NCBI GenBank assembly: GCA_012976225.1
Contig: JAAVVG010000017.1
Coordinates: forward strand, 310,001-374,000
DNA length: 64,000 nucleotides
Source of the DNA: Golubevia sp. BC0850
Taxonomy: Eukaryota; Basidiomycota; Exobasidiomycetes; Golubeviales; Golubeviaceae
Reading direction: 5' to 3'
Numbering within the stretch: position 1 is the stretch's first letter; the number at the start of each line of letters is the position of its first letter. A model generated the notes under the pieces. That model had not been told where the DNA came from, did no database searches, and worked only from the letters and a program-made list of their open reading frames with translations. Below, piece by piece: positions 20,395 to 31,515 of this stretch. The position numbers and the translations under genes are program-made.

Positions 20395-21872
20395 TTAAAC
20401 CAACTTCAATTCACTTCTCATCCCTTCAATATTCTTTAAAGCCTCTTCAATTTCAATGTCTCCTAACAATCCAAAGCGGTTCTTCAAGATCTCTATCCTT
20501 TCTCTTTCGGTTCTGAAGTCTTGAGATACAATTTCCTTTCCATGATATTTAATTGAAAATTTGTCTTTGAAGAGAGTGTATTGGCCAATCGAGAAGGGAT
20601 GGTAAGGATAGAGGGAAGGGTGTAAATTTGAAAGTTGGGGCTGAGAGTTCGATGGAGGCTGGAGGAAGTTTAGTGAAACCATTAGAGTTTGACTGAAGAT
20701 CACTGAGGGTGCATTCGAGGTCCAATGGTTCATACACTGTGGTGTTTGGGGGAAATGTAGAGGAGAGATAGGTGAGTGACGGTTCAGAGGTGGCCGAGAA
20801 CGACGATAGAAAAGGGGAATGCAGCTCACCTCATAGTCTTGCTCTGGAAATGCCAGGCGTTAGATGCCAGTAAAAAGATAGAGAAAGAGTAAAGCGAAGA
20901 GTTTAGATACAGAGAATCAACAAAATCCTATTCTAGATGAATGTTGACTCACGGAAGCACTCATTCAGAATAAAACAATAGTGAGTTTTCCAATTCTCAT
21001 CGCCTTCATCTTTCGATTGCATTTTCCAAATCATTTGGTTTTCTTCGACCTCCTTTCCACTCTCTTCGTCTAGCTTCAGTTGTTCCTCCTCCTCTTCTGC
21101 CACCTCGTCACCGAAGGAACTCGAGTCGAACTTCTCTCTAATCAATCTATGGAGCCCCATTGATCTACCTCTTTCTTCGTGTCTATCTGAAAGTAATAAA
21201 GGTCTTTGAATTCCAAGACCTCCAAATCCTACGTCGACTAAGTAGTAACTATGATAATCAGGATTCAAATGATTGGGAAGCAAGATTAAAAGAACCATAT
21301 GCGACCACGATTCCCAATGAAAATTCGGCTTATTGGCCTTTTCTGTTACATTTACTGAGTTTCTTCTCGACTCTTCATCAGGACTGAAGACTCTACCTTG
21401 TGTCGAGAATCCTCTAAAACCTAGACCTCTCGAAATGTTCAACATCAAGGTGTTGTGGTTCATGCAGTAACCTCCTTTCCGTTGAGTTACGAATCTTCTG
21501 AAGGTATCTTGAGGGTTGATTGAAACTCGATGAGATGACTCATGGTGCATCGAAGTGTTCTCGAAAGGGAAGGTTAAAAGATGGTGGTGCATTAGCAGAG
21601 AGAGCGTTAGAAGGTTCGGGGCGGGAAGATCGGTCGACAGGCATGACTGATCGAGAGATTTAGATTTAGATTTAGATTGGATTGGATTGGATTGGATTAG
21701 GAGATGAAGGTAGTCAGAAGAAAGGCGGAGGAGGTGAGTCTCACACTTCACTGTCCCTTCGTTCTATGCGCTTGCTTACCTTCTCATCCTCGAATCCTGG
21801 AAATTGTACCCTGTTCAAGTATTCTCGTACCTGTTGCTCTGAGTAAACTGACTTGATTTTCTTCAGTTTCAT
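20395..21872 (-). CDS. Arylamine N-acetyltransferase
   Basis: Four exons (21872-21780, 21646-20953, a 14-nt microexon 20843-20830, and 20736-20395) give 380 residues with consistent phases. It starts MKLKKIKSVYSEQQVREYLN, then RVQFPGFEDEK. The catalytic Cys lies in RKGGYCMNHN (family RGGxC), the His in WSHMVLLI and the Asp in YYLVDVGFG, so the Cys-His-Asp triad of the family is complete. HHLLTFPFENTS is the conserved N-terminal motif. A Glu-rich insert (EVAEEEEEQLK) lies between the Asp region and the C-terminal domain. Members acetylate aromatic amines or hydrazines, or related substrates, using acetyl-CoA or malonyl-CoA. Intron 1 contains ATTGG and GATTTA repeats next to its acceptor. The start lies 150 bp from the divergent BTB gene. 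Confidence 0.85.
21659..21705. repeat. Compound microsatellite inside NAT intron 1
   Basis: Consecutive TTTAGA units followed by TTGGA units. On the minus (coding) strand these read as AATCC and TCTAAA repeats just upstream of the intron's CAG acceptor at 21647-21649. They fall between the branch-site-like CTAAT and the splice site. Confidence 0.6.
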
Positions 21873-22022
21873 GCTCGGTGCTTGTTGTGTTCAGGAAAGA
21901 AGAAGTTCTGCTTTCGACTTTTTCCGTTTTTCGTCCATCAAACAAGCTTGCTTGACTGCTTGTCGCATTGGCCATTGCCTATTGCCTCCTTCTCAAATCA
22001 TCACTTCTAGGCAGAAAGAGAA

Positions 22023-22709
22023 ATGACGCCAGAGTCTTCTCCAAGCAAAGCAAGAACGAAGATCGACTACGAATGCGATGGGGAAGTTCAAGATGTTTTC
22101 TTCAAATCTTTGGACGGAGAGGTCTTCAGCATCTGCAAGGAAAGGGTCTCAAATTCGGTTGTCTGGAAGGATATGCTGAAAATGGAGAAAGAGACTGCGA
22201 AAGGGGAAGAAATGAAGGATGAAGACAAGATAGCAAAAGCTATCGGGCTGGAAGAATCTACTATCGAAGTTTCAATATACCTTCACTCGCTTATTCAAGA
22301 CCAATGGATGCCAGAAACTCTTCCAGCTTACTCGGTTGTTCTACAACTGAGAATGGCTGACAACTACCAAGCCATCAAAGCTGCTCTCTTCGTACCATCT
22401 ATGGTGGAAATTGAGGGTCCTTGGAATCTGGAGGAGGTGATGCTAGTCTTCCACTACGGATGGCTCTTCAACCTCCAAACCCTCAAGAATAAAGCAGCTA
22501 AAAAGTCCAACTCTATCTATCCGAACTGCTTCACATCATCTCTTGGATCTTCTCTCCGTCCAGAAGAATTGGCTCTCCGAGGAATTCATGAACTTCGCTC
22601 CTACGACGGGCTGCAAGAACAGTGCTGGATGCCAAACAGCCTGGGAGAGAGATTTCAAGCCCCAATTACAGGAATCCAGGCAGGTCCATTCGGTGGGAGG
22701 ACTCTGTGA
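22023..22709 (+). CDS. BTB/POZ-domain protein
   Basis: The ATG at 22023 begins MTPESSPSKARTKIDYECDG. Residues about 22-115 match a BTB fold: VQDVFFKSLDGEVFSICKER, VVWKDMLKM, then the helix-rich ESTIEVSIYLHSLIQDQW and LPAYSVVLQLRMADNYQA. FHYGWLFNLQTLKNKAAKKS follows. BTB proteins dimerise and often act as Cullin-3 adaptors. After residue about 170 the frame loses coding character. An overlapping plus-one frame (to about 22779) has a more protein-like Cys/Trp sequence (GCKNSAGCQTAWERDF), so the 3' end may contain a frameshift or a missed small intron. This gene's 3' end lies just outside the left inverted-repeat arm. Confidence 0.6.
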   Translation: MTPESSPSKARTKIDYECDGEVQDVFFKSLDGEVFSICKERVSNSVVWKDMLKMEKETAKGEEMKDEDKIAKAIGLEESTIEVSIYLHSLIQDQWMPETLPAYSVVLQLRMADNYQAIKAALFVPSMVEIEGPWNLEEVMLVFHYGWLFNLQTLKNKAAKKSNSIYPNCFTSSLGSSLRPEELALRGIHELRSYDGLQEQCWMPNSLGERFQAPITGIQAGPFGGRTL

Positions 22710-23178
22710 GGCTCACTTCATCGTTTGCCTTCGAGCGCATGCGACGATGTCGGTTGAGTTGGAAGCTCTCACGGTGTAGGAACTGCGATTTGGAAGTGAT
22801 TCTAGAAATTCAGACCTTTCTCTGGAGGCAGTAAGGCTGGTAGGAAGGTGTAAGGCGGGGGAACGAGGTTCTGACTCTCGTCCTCACTCCTCAGTCTCTA
22901 GACCTTCAGCCCATCTAATCTTACGCCTATAACATCTTTTTCTTCTTTCACCACTCACTCATGTTCATGCCACAGAAAATAACGAAAGCTCCCTATGAAT
23001 CTCAGGAGGCGCCGAAGAAGATCAGTGTACTGCTTTGCTGAAATGTCAACCATCGTTTCTTTTGTTTTTCAAAAGCCAAGCTGTGATTCTTGAATTGAAT
23101 AACAAGTCTGGAGTCTGCCTGATCTCTAAAGGCTGCTATTTGTCAGCCGTAAGAAACAGGGGATGGGTCTAAGGGGGC
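22710..23178. other. Intergenic region outside the left inverted-repeat arm
   Basis: About 470 bp between the BTB gene and the first base of the left arm. Nothing is recognised apart from G-rich sequence (CTAAGGGGG) at the arm boundary. A similar G-rich stretch borders the other arm (read inward). Confidence 0.35.
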
Positions 23179-23328
23179 GTTTCATTTCTTCTGTGTCTTT
23201 TTTGGTCTTTAGTTATACTCCAACACAGGTTCCGAATGCATTCTCGATCTCTGGCTGCTCGGTTAGCTACCGTACAATAGTGAAACAATCAGTCACTCAG
23301 AGGAAGGAGCGCGAGAACTTTTCCTGAG

Positions 23329-23583
23329 ATGGGCAAAGCTCTCGCAAAGGCAAGACGAGAAGACAAGACTCTTCAAAAGTCAGAGCGAAGAAATATTCAC
23401 ACAGGTAAAGACAGACTAGCACTGAGGCTAAAGATTAAAAAAAATCAAATGGAAGGAAAAGATTGCACCTTAAAAGGTGCGCTCGATAAAAACCTCCCGG
23501 TTCGGATGAATGAACTCCAAGGAGAAATTAGGTGCCTACGTTCCGACAAAGCGATCGTTCCTACCACCTCTGAAAAGAACTAA
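23329..23583 (+). CDS. Small basic open frame in left arm
   Basis: 84 codons starting MGKALAKARREDKTLQKSER, very rich in Lys and Arg, with no known domain. An identical copy occurs at 39911-40165. Frame retention cannot be used as evidence because the two arms are identical. It could be a short nuclear or RNA-binding peptide or a chance frame. Confidence 0.3.
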   Translation: MGKALAKARREDKTLQKSERRNIHTGKDRLALRLKIKKNQMEGKDCTLKGALDKNLPVRMNELQGEIRCLRSDKAIVPTTSEKN

Positions 23584-23953
23584 GATCGGACCAAAGAGTA
23601 CAGAAGAAGTCGGCTTACCTGTGGCGACTTTCGTGGAAACGATGGTCAAACTCGTGTGAAAAATCCAGAGGGGTAGGTAGCAGACCCAGAGTCGACCCGT
23701 AGTCCCAGCTTTACCTCTTTAAATAGTTTCCATTCATCCTAGATATTTATACCAGCCATCCCCAGCAGGGCTGATAAGAAGGAGAGAAAGAGAGAAAGCA
23801 AAGGGTGAAGTCAAAAAGGGGGAAAGAAGAAGAAGAAGAAGCGAAAAAGGAGGCAGCCACGCCATCGCAAAGATACTCAACTTGAAATCCATATCCATAA
23901 TCCACCAAACGGTAGAACCACAAGATCGAAAGAGCCCAAAGCTCTGAACCGCC

Positions 23954-24415
23954 CTAGAAATACCCTGATAATCCTTGGCCTCTCACCTTCCCAACGTTGA
24001 CTGCATTCTCGCCCCCCTTCGCAATACTACTCCCTCTAACCTGCAAGAATCCAAAGTCAAGCATCAACTCATTCTTCTTTTGATGGTTTTCTCTCGCCTG
24101 CTTTTTCTCAAGTTCAACTTTCTTCTCCTCTAGATACTTACGTCCTTTCGACCACCAAGCCAACATCTCGTCGGGACTGGCACCAGACAATGGACGATCA
24201 AGATTACTCGAGCATGGACCAGCAGGTGCAGGGTTACACAGTCTCATCTGACGACGAAGAGCAGTGCGTGCCCTGACTTGCTTTTCGTAGCGGAAAGTAG
24301 GGCAGTTCTCTTTCGAGAAGGAGAGAGCGCTGACCATCTCGATCCCAGTTGATCTGACACCAGAACGACTTTGGCTGGCTTGTTGTTGTTGAGGTTGAAT
24401 TTGGACGCAAGACAT
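23954..24415 (-). CDS. Unrecognised 153-residue protein (left-arm copy)
   Basis: Intronless frame of 153 codons from the ATG at 24413-24415. The N-terminus is Gln-rich (MSCVQIQPQQQQASQSRSG), then a basic helix (KQVRARTALRRQMRLCNP) and a Trp-Trp motif (PDEMLAWWSKGRKYLEE). A charged coiled-coil-like stretch (KKVELEKKQARENHQKKNEL) and a Gly-rich end follow. There is a TATA-like CATATATAATC 75-85 bp upstream of the start and a CA-rich leader, so it looks like a real transcribed gene. It has an identical twin at 39079-39540. There is no signal peptide or membrane segment. The family is not recognised. Confidence 0.6.
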   Translation of the reverse strand: MSCVQIQPQQQQASQSRSGVRSTGIEMVSALSFSKENCPTFRYEKQVRARTALRRQMRLCNPAPAGPCSSNLDRPLSGASPDEMLAWWSKGRKYLEEKKVELEKKQARENHQKKNELMLDFGFLQVRGSSIAKGGENAVNVGKVRGQGLSGYF

Positions 24416-24777
24416 TTCTTAGGTTTTGAAAGAACGGTTGTAGTGGGTTTGTAGTAGTTGTGAAGTGGGGTTGTTGGATATATCAGTGAAGATTATATAT
24501 GAAAACTTCAGTACCTTTGGGAGATGATAAAATGAAGAAGAGGGAAAATAAAGGATGCAAGAGAAAGATCGCCTTTTATGGGTGCACTGGAACTGAAAGC
24601 GCGCGATTGAAAAGATTCATCAGGCCGGCCTGGAAATGAAACCTTCTGTTCGAAAATAAGATTCAGGTCAGCCTGGTCGTGAAACATTTTCATCTCGCTA
24701 GCGCGCTTTGACAGGCGTGACTCTTACTATCGACGTGTTCAGTCCCGAGAGGAACTTTCTCGCTTCAGACTCGAAGA

Positions 24778-24800
24778 CCATCCATCCATCCATCCATCCA
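24778..24800. repeat. CATC tetranucleotide repeat in left arm
   Basis: About six CATC units. The mirrored copy near 38694-38716 has the same number of units. Since microsatellites change quickly, equal length argues that the two arms were homogenised or duplicated recently. Confidence 0.7.
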
Positions 24801-25032
24801 CTGCTATCTGCCTAGTCGAGAGAGCTTCCACCTTTCAGGTACTATCTTTGGAACACCTTGAAAAGGAGCTAGTGAGAGACTGTGTTGGCGAGGCAGAAGA
24901 GGAGTCGACGTCGTCGAGACAAAGTGGCAAAACGTACGGTTTACGTTACACGGTCCTGACTTGGAGGCACAACGTAGATTTTACTTGAACCAATGTTCTT
25001 AGCTTTGAGCCTGCATTCAGTCAACAATCAAC

Positions 25033-25368
25033 CTAAAACCCGAATCGACCTAGGTCAGGAACTAACCCACCGTCGATAGAGAGGCGACGACCGATTGGCG
25101 GACTGGAATATTGAAGTTCTCCCTCCCTTCCCCAATCATCTTTGACTTCTCGAACACTCTTAATGTCATCCAAAAGACCCGTCTCATAGAACATCCTCAA
25201 ACCTTGGAGATGGAAGCATAAGCATCGCACTCGACTCAAGATTGGATTGAAAAGACTGTTGGAAAAGTATCGAGACTGAAATTCAGACAACAGATTAAAC
25301 ACATGCGAGTGCTTAAAATTTATACTTCCAGAATGGGAACACGAGTCATGAGATCCGGGGTTGGACAA
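25033..25368 (-). CDS. Open frame spanning the inner edge of the left arm
   Basis: 111 codons, of which the last about 92 lie in the repeat arm (HVFNLLSEFQSRYFSN, then LCFHLQGLRMFYETGLLDDI and SSPPIGRRLSIDGG). The first about 19 lie in single-copy DNA. The part in the arm has reasonable protein character and is shared with 38168-38461, where a different N-terminus is attached. It may be an exon or relic of a gene that was cut when the arms formed. No family is recognised. Confidence 0.35.
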   Translation of the reverse strand: MSNPGSHDSCSHSGSINFKHSHVFNLLSEFQSRYFSNSLFNPILSRVRCLCFHLQGLRMFYETGLLDDIKSVREVKDDWGREGELQYSSPPIGRRLSIDGGLVPDLGRFGF

Positions 25369-25727
25369 GGACAGAAGGAAAGAAAGATCTAGGAAGTGGT
25401 GACGCTACAGCTAGGAAGAATAGATCGACGGCTGAGAGACTAATAACTTCGAGTTAAGAGTAGTACATGTTTAGATGAATAGAGAAAGGCTCTGAGAAGA
25501 CGAATGGAGATAAATGTGTTGTTCCACTTGAAGAGAGCTTGAAAGAAAGCGGTTGAGAAGTTGAACTAGAAGATGTTGCTCGCTGAATGGTTTTTTTGTA
25601 AATTTTCCGATTTTTAGATTGCGAGATTGAACCAGATGAGAGACGTTACTATATAGAGGGTGAGAGATAAGGAGAGAGAACTACCAGGGAACCAAAATCT
25701 TGGAAGAGTAGGAGTTTTCTTTCTAGA

Positions 25728-28700
25728 TTATACAGTCATTCCACCTAAGTTGCTTGGACGAACAGTTCCAGCGCTTGAACTGTGACTTGAGATACTGTTG
25801 TAATCGTCTTCCTCTTCTCTGGTGTTGACTGGACGGCTGATGAGAGCAGATCTGCTAGCAGAAGCTTGAGCTGGAGAGATCAAACCACTTGGAAACTTGA
25901 TCTCGATAGCAGCTGAACCTTTACGAACCGGAGACCATAGAGGTGGGTTGGAAGATCCAGTGTTAAACGGTTGGGCATGTTTGCGATCTTGACCAGCAGC
26001 GGAAGAAGAGAGACCAGAGAGACCTTGACCGCTGGAGACTGGACGTTCGGGTTGTACTCCAATGTAGAGAGGAGTAGAGCCTGGAGCAGATCCTTCTTTC
26101 AACTTGTCCTTTGGAGGACCTTGAGCCTTGTGGGCGACGAATTGGGTGGCGATTCCACTGCCACGAGCAGTTCTAGTCTCTCCTACGTCACCGACCTGTC
26201 TTGCACCTGGAGCCAATCCGAATTGAGCTTGACGACGATCAGTCATTGGAGGAGTATGTTGTTGGTGAAGAGCCATTGCATGTTGAGCTGGATCGTGGTA
26301 CTGTAGGTGTTGAAGTTGACCATGGTGAAGAGGTTTTCGAGCTGGAACCGAACCGAAGGCGTTGAGACCTAGAGCTCCACCTTGAGATTGGAAGTTGGCA
26401 GCTGGAGTCTGATGATGAGAGAGTTCCCAGGTGGTGAGACCCCCCAGAGCAGGCTCCTTTGCTCCAGGATATCTTTGAGAAGGGAATCCAGCTTGGATCG
26501 AAGCGAAACGAGAGCGGTCACCACCATAGCCACCGATACCAGCGAGCTCAGAGAGTTGTTGAGTTGGGCTAAGGGTTCCGACGATAGGAGATACTGGACC
26601 GTCGCTGGAGAATGCGAAGGCGGCTCAGGTCAGAACTTGACCATAATTCGGAAAACACGGTCACGTCAAAGCGTCGCACTCACCTGAAGTTGCTAGAGAA
26701 GGCTGATTGAGGAGACAAACCAGGCATTTGAAGCTCTGGACTACCATAGCTTCCATAAGCGCTCTCACTGTAGAGCGAAGGAGAGGCGAACCCGATAGAA
26801 GGAGAGACACCAGAGTTGGCGGTGCTTGAAGGCATCCAATTGGCTGGTGCCATTGGAACGGTTTCAGTCTTCTCATGGTCTTCGGAGGGATATGATTTGG
26901 CTTCATCGTCTAGGCGAAGACGTTTTTGAGCTTCAGAATCAGCGAAACGGACTTGAAGAGGTCCGGAGTGGTTTGGAAGCCACTGAAAAGCGATGGGAGC
27001 AGATGTGGCGAAGGTCAGCGAGCTTGGTTTCAGCGAAGCATGAGACAGGAAAACTTCTTCCAAGACTGTACTCACTACCCCATTGAGCTTATGAATGACT
27101 TCTTGAGCGGCTTGACGAGAGCGTACGCGAACGAAGCCAACTCCACGGCTGTTTCCGTTTCCGTCGACGAGAATACGAGAGCTCTGTGCGGTGTGAGGAG
27201 CGAAGAGACGTTCAAGTTGTTGAAGATTCATGGAAGGTGGTAGGCTGCAAAGGAAGAATGGAAATCAAGACGAGAGGTGAGTGACGAATTCAAAAGAAGA
27301 ATTGAGATGGTGTCGAAGCACTCACTTTCCAAGATAAACGTTGGTTGATTCCTTATCAGCTAGACGACGAAACTTGGAAGAGAAGGACTCTTGCTGTTGT
27401 AAACGAAGTGTCAAATGAAGAAGAGAAAAGTCAGAATCGATCCAATCGCTTTGCGTTTTGTCTGCAACATCTCACCTTAGCGTAAGTAGCCTTGACGCGA
27501 ACCAATCCATTGAGCTGGTAGACAGCGTGTGCTGCTTCAGCAAGAGTAGAGTAGAGGAAGAAGCCATAGCTGCAAATGCAGAGAAGAGAATGGAAGGTGG
27601 AAGGTGGAAGGTGGAAGGTGTGAGTTGGGGGCGTCGAAGCTCGGTTGGAAGATTCAAGTAAAACGCGTCACTCAAATTCTCACCCTTTTCCAAGTCCAGT
27701 CTCAGTATCGACGATGACTTTGTGACTTTCTACTTTTCCGTAACGTTCTCCGATGGCTAAGAACTCCTCTTCGGTAGTGCTGGAAGAAGAAAAGATAGAG
27801 AGAGAGAGAGAACGTCGGTCAGTTACTCGCATATTTCCAAAGCTCTCCGACATGGCACCAGGGAAAGAAGGAGAAGACTCACTGTTCACTAAGACCAGTG
27901 ACATAGACATTGCAAGTTGGTTGCTTCGAAACGTCATTGCTGAAATCAAACTCCTTGAAATCGAAATTGGCAGCATCACCGCCGTCTTTGAAAGTAGAGG
28001 GTAGGAGGGAGAGAGTGGTTCAAAGAGTAGATCAGCGATTGAAACTGAATTTCTGATCTCCTCCTAAGCAAGGGTACCTCGTCGAAGCTTCCACCATCTC
28101 GTCGACCACCGTCTAACCGTGCCCATCTCCGAGACCGTCATCTCCCAAACTCTAACGACAACTCACCATCAGTTCCGACCAAATTCTCAACCATCTTATG
28201 TCTCATGATAGAAGATCCTCTTCTATGACCAACTCCAGCTCCAACACCGGTTTGAGGTCCTAATTGAGATCCAAGATTCAATCCAGCAGTCAAATCTTCC
28301 AATCCAAAAGCGTTAGGTCCACCAATGTCTCTAGGAACGTTGCGCTGAATTTGATTCAAATGAGTTTGATGATTCATTCTTCCACCACCCAGACTAACAT
28401 TAAAGTTTCCTTCATTTTGAAATCCAAGTCCAACTCCCATCCCACCGATACCCTTTTGAGATACCAATTGAGAACCGTCATCACCGAACCTATTTCCTCC
28501 CAAACTTTTTTTAGTTGCTTCAACTTGTCTTTGAACTACAAGTAACTGTTGACGTAAAGCTTCACTTTTCATTTGAAGAGCCAAAACTTCTTGAGCTTGG
28601 AAGGATAGAGGTTGAGAGGTGCCGAAGGTAGGTTGACCGTGATCATGAGTGAAAGGTTCGATTTGAGTTGAGTTACCTCCTGAATAAGCATATTTACTAG

Positions 28701-29484
28701 CTGAAGTTCCAGTAAGGGTTTGATTGACTGGAAGTTTGACAGTAGCTTGAGAAGAACTAGAGGTTTGGGTTGAGAAGGATGGACGTTGACCATGATCACC
28801 GTTAACGTCGCCCTTGCAACCACCGTCAACTCCAAATTGATTTCCAATTTCATAACTGTGAGGTTGAAATTGAGTCTCTTTAGAATTTAAAGGAAGGTTT
28901 GAAAAGGATTTGACTTCAAGTCCACCACCATTACCAACTCCGACGAAACCAATGACTCCATTTCCGACTTCACCTCTGTTATCAAAACCAATATTAGAAC
29001 CTGAAACCATTCTATTGGTTGGAACAGGAGAAGAAGAACCGTTTCCAGCTTCACCCATAACACTATTACCCATTCTTTTCAAATTAGTGTTGAGTGGTAA
29101 AGGTTTTCCAATGTCGTCCACATCTCTAGGTTTTCTCCAGTTCTCAGATTTAGCGGCTGAGGATTTTTGACCGGCAGATGGAAGTGGAAAGGCAGAAGAG
29201 AAAGATGGAGATGGGGAAGCGGATGGTGAACGACGTAAAGTTGAAGCGAACGCTGGTGAAGCCGAGGGGTACTCGTTGTTGGCCGAGGTGGACTTGGAGA
29301 TGGTGGAAGGAGTTGGAATTGGTGAATTGGTCTTGGAACTTCCACTCTTTATTAAAGCTGAATTTGGGAATTGAGAATAGTTTGGAGAAAGTAAAGGAGA
29401 TGGGAGTGGAGAGTCAGCTGTGATTCTTGAGGACTTAAGGTTAGCCCCTGAGGGGTCGAGGGTTAGAGAAGTGGTTGCAACCAT
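25728..29484 (-). CDS. RNA-binding protein with two RRM domains (RBMS/MSSP- or ELAV-like)
   Basis: Eight exons (29484-28167, 27985-27883, 27779-27684, 27569-27476, 27393-27326, 27244-27076, 26982-26684 and 26604-25728) give 1,007 residues in phase. The first about 440 residues are Ser/Gly/Gln-rich with a helical stretch (ALQMKSEALRQQLLVVQRQV). RRM1 (about 463-537) reads CNVYVTGLSE, EEEFLAIGERYGKVESHKV and KGYGFFLYSTLAEAA. RRM2 (about 555-640) reads NVYLGNLPPSMNLQQLERLF, RGVGFVRVRSRQAAQEVIHK and GPLQVRFADSEAQKR. Both RNP1 and RNP2 are intact. A long Pro/Ser/Gly-rich tail follows. The tandem RRM layout suggests mRNA stability or translation control in the cytoplasm. One intron holds a GGAAGGT microsatellite (27590-27623). 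The 3' end faces the left inverted-repeat arm, 418 bp away. Confidence 0.88.
27590..27623. repeat. GGAAGGT microsatellite in an intron
   Basis: About five tandem GGAAGGT units, inside the intron between the exons ending at 27684 and starting at 27569 of the RNA-binding protein gene. Confidence 0.65.
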
Positions 29485-29988
29485 TTTCAAGTTGGTCTTG
29501 ATGATAAATAATCTAAAATATCTACTTTAATAAAGAATAAAATGTGATAAAGGAAAGAAAAGGTAAAGGGAGATGGAGGTCTTGCTTTAAAAGGAATAAG
29601 AAGAGAGAGGTTAAGATGGGGATATAGAGGGAGTTAAAAATCGGTTTGGTAAGAACTTGATGTTAGAAGATACGATAGAATAAGGAAAAAAGATAATGAG
29701 AGATGGTAAGAGAATTGGAAAAAGAGGGAAGAAGTGAAAATCCAAAAGGCAAGTTCGGCTATTTATGGATTCTCTGTCGCTGCAAGGTTTTCCACATCCC
29801 AGGGAGTCGAAAGGGGATGTGAGACACGATACGGATGTGTCACCTCAAGATCCTACTTCACTTCTCTCTACGTCTCCTGGGAGACGATCGGATTAAAGAA
29901 TGTTGATGAGTGTCAGCATTCCTAAATGTGTATGAATTTTGAGAGTGAGTTGTTAGGTAAACAGGGTTGACAGGGTCCATCATCGCCT
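29485..29988. other. Promoter region of the RNA-binding protein gene
   Basis: 504 bp between the start codon of the RRM gene (minus) and the stop of the next minus-strand gene. On the coding strand it is rich in CT and T runs (from AAAGGAAAG and AAGAG tracts on plus). No other feature seen. Confidence 0.35.
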
Positions 29989-31371
29989 TCAACTTTCCAT
30001 ACCAGCGTCCATTCCTCGTCTTTCCCTCTCCATGTTCTCTTCGAAGGACCTTCGCTCTCTATCTCTATTTTGATTTGTTCCTTTACCGAACGTAGGGTCC
30101 TGAAAAGATTGGAGGAAAAAAGAAGAAGAATTGAGCACTTCAGATGATTTCATCGACGGGCAAATTTCATTGAATGTATGCTGATTTTGACGACCTACTG
30201 CAAGTACTGGGCCGCTAGAGCTCGATTCGTCTTTTTGCCAACTTGATCCACTATCCCTATCCCGATTTTGAGTATGGGTTGAGGAGGAGTAAGAGTCCTT
30301 GTTCCTACTGTTCAAAGCTTCTCGAGCGTTGTCCTGTCGAATTCTCTCCCAACTACTAGGTTCAACCTTCCTTTCGGACCTCAATTGTTCCCACCTTGAC
30401 TTTGAAGAACTATCTGAAGGGTCAGAGTCTTGATTAGAAGTTCCATTAGAGTAAGAATTATCAGAAAAATTGAAATCATAGCTTGTAGAATTAGAATCAA
30501 AGTTCCTCGACGAAGAAGCTACCGCCAGCGGAGGAGGGTAGTCCCCATAAGTATCATTCTTAGAGCTTTCTCTTCCTTTTGAAGTTCCCCCAGATCCACT
30601 AGCTTTCCTAGGATCAATCCCAGCTTCCAGATTAGGTTTCCCACTCAATTTCCCTTGTTCCCAATCTTTCCTTCTACCTTCAACTCTATATCTTAAAACT
30701 TCAGCCATATGTTGAGGGTCTTCTACATCTTTTAAATACTTCTTTGAGTAAACTACTCCTAATGGCATCAAGAAGATAGCACCTCCGATTCCACCTAGAA
30801 AGGAATATCCGACCCTAGCTAGAAGCGATGGGATTTTTGGCGGTGGCCTCTTCGTCAGAGCATAGAAGACCGATGATGATCCTAAGAAGAACCCGAGCTG
30901 GTAAGTGGGGAGGAGAGACGGTTAGAAGTAGTAAAAGGGGGAAAAAGGTTGGGAAGATGTGGAGCTTGATGGATGAGAACTTACTGTTCTGGTTCGATCG
31001 ACGTTCTTTTTGACTTGCTTTAGAGCTAGAGCTAAAGTTTGATGAGATCATAAGAGATCATGAGAAGACAATCATCAGAAAGAGAAAGATGATGACTTCA
31101 GTTTGCTTTGCTAACTCCCATGACTGACGTCTTCCAGCTCTCACTTTCCAACTGCTGTACTCCCCAGTGATCCAGCTTCCAGTCCAATCATACCAATCTT
31201 TCCAAGTTTCTAGCTACGATTCTATAGACTAGATCGATACTCACATTCCCTCTCTGTGAAGACTCCAGGATCCAACTTCCCACTCGACTGATTACCATCG
31301 GATCCGTTCTTCTGCTGCTGCTGGTCGACCCGCTGTTGAGGAGGCGGATCTGACCAATCTATGCTATTACT
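29989..31371 (-). CDS. Two-helix membrane protein, possibly OCIA-domain-like, probable mitochondrion
   Basis: It starts MSNSIDWSDPPPQQRVDQQQ at 31371. Short exons carry YWYDWTGSWITGEYSSWK and QVKKNVDRTRT, then LGFFLGSSSVFYALTKRPPP and VGYSFLGGIGGAIFLMPLGV, which are two hydrophobic helices separated by a basic loop. KKYLKDVEDPQHMAEVLRYR follows. A long polar region ends with RWEQLRSERK and SSWERIRQDN motifs. Two helices after a Trp-rich leader, a KYL-type helix exit and a distal S-W-x-x-I-R-x-x-N motif resemble OCIA-domain proteins, which sit in mitochondrial and endosomal membranes. I assign this only tentatively. The acceptor choices for the two small internal exons are those that avoid stops. 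The gene is divergent from the mitochondrial rhomboid gene, with 144 bp between starts. Confidence 0.6.
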
Positions 31372-31515
31372 CATACTCAAAATTGAGGATAAGAGTGAGA
31401 GTGGTGTGAGAAGGATTGATGAGTAAGGAAGCAAGAACAAAGAGAAGCCAATCCAGGCCCGCTTTATCCTCACTTGCAATCTTCCTGCTCCCCTTGCATC
31501 TGTCTAAATCAAAGC
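31372..31515. promoter_or_regulatory. Bidirectional promoter, OCIA-like gene and rhomboid gene
   Basis: 144 bp between two divergent start codons. It contains GAG-rich and AG-rich stretches and no obvious TATA box. Shared control of two probable mitochondrial membrane proteins is an inference from the spacing. Confidence 0.4.

Larger units (their letters stand above)
23179..25310 (+). repeat. Left arm of a 2,132-bp inverted repeat
   Basis: This segment recurs in reverse complement at 38184-40315. Paired positions always sum to 63494 (for example 23954 with 39540, and 25033 with 38461), so there are no insertions or deletions. All stretches compared base by base matched. Similarity ends abruptly at the outer edge and fades within about 7 bp at the inner edge. 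The arm contains two candidate small genes, the inner open frame and a CATC microsatellite. There are no short terminal repeats or target duplications of a transposon kind that I can see. Confidence 0.95.

Noticed and set aside
20182-20439. Plus-strand 85-codon frame near the NAT 3' end
   Set aside because: It has no motif and no splice context, and it overlaps the NAT coding end. Coding character is weak.
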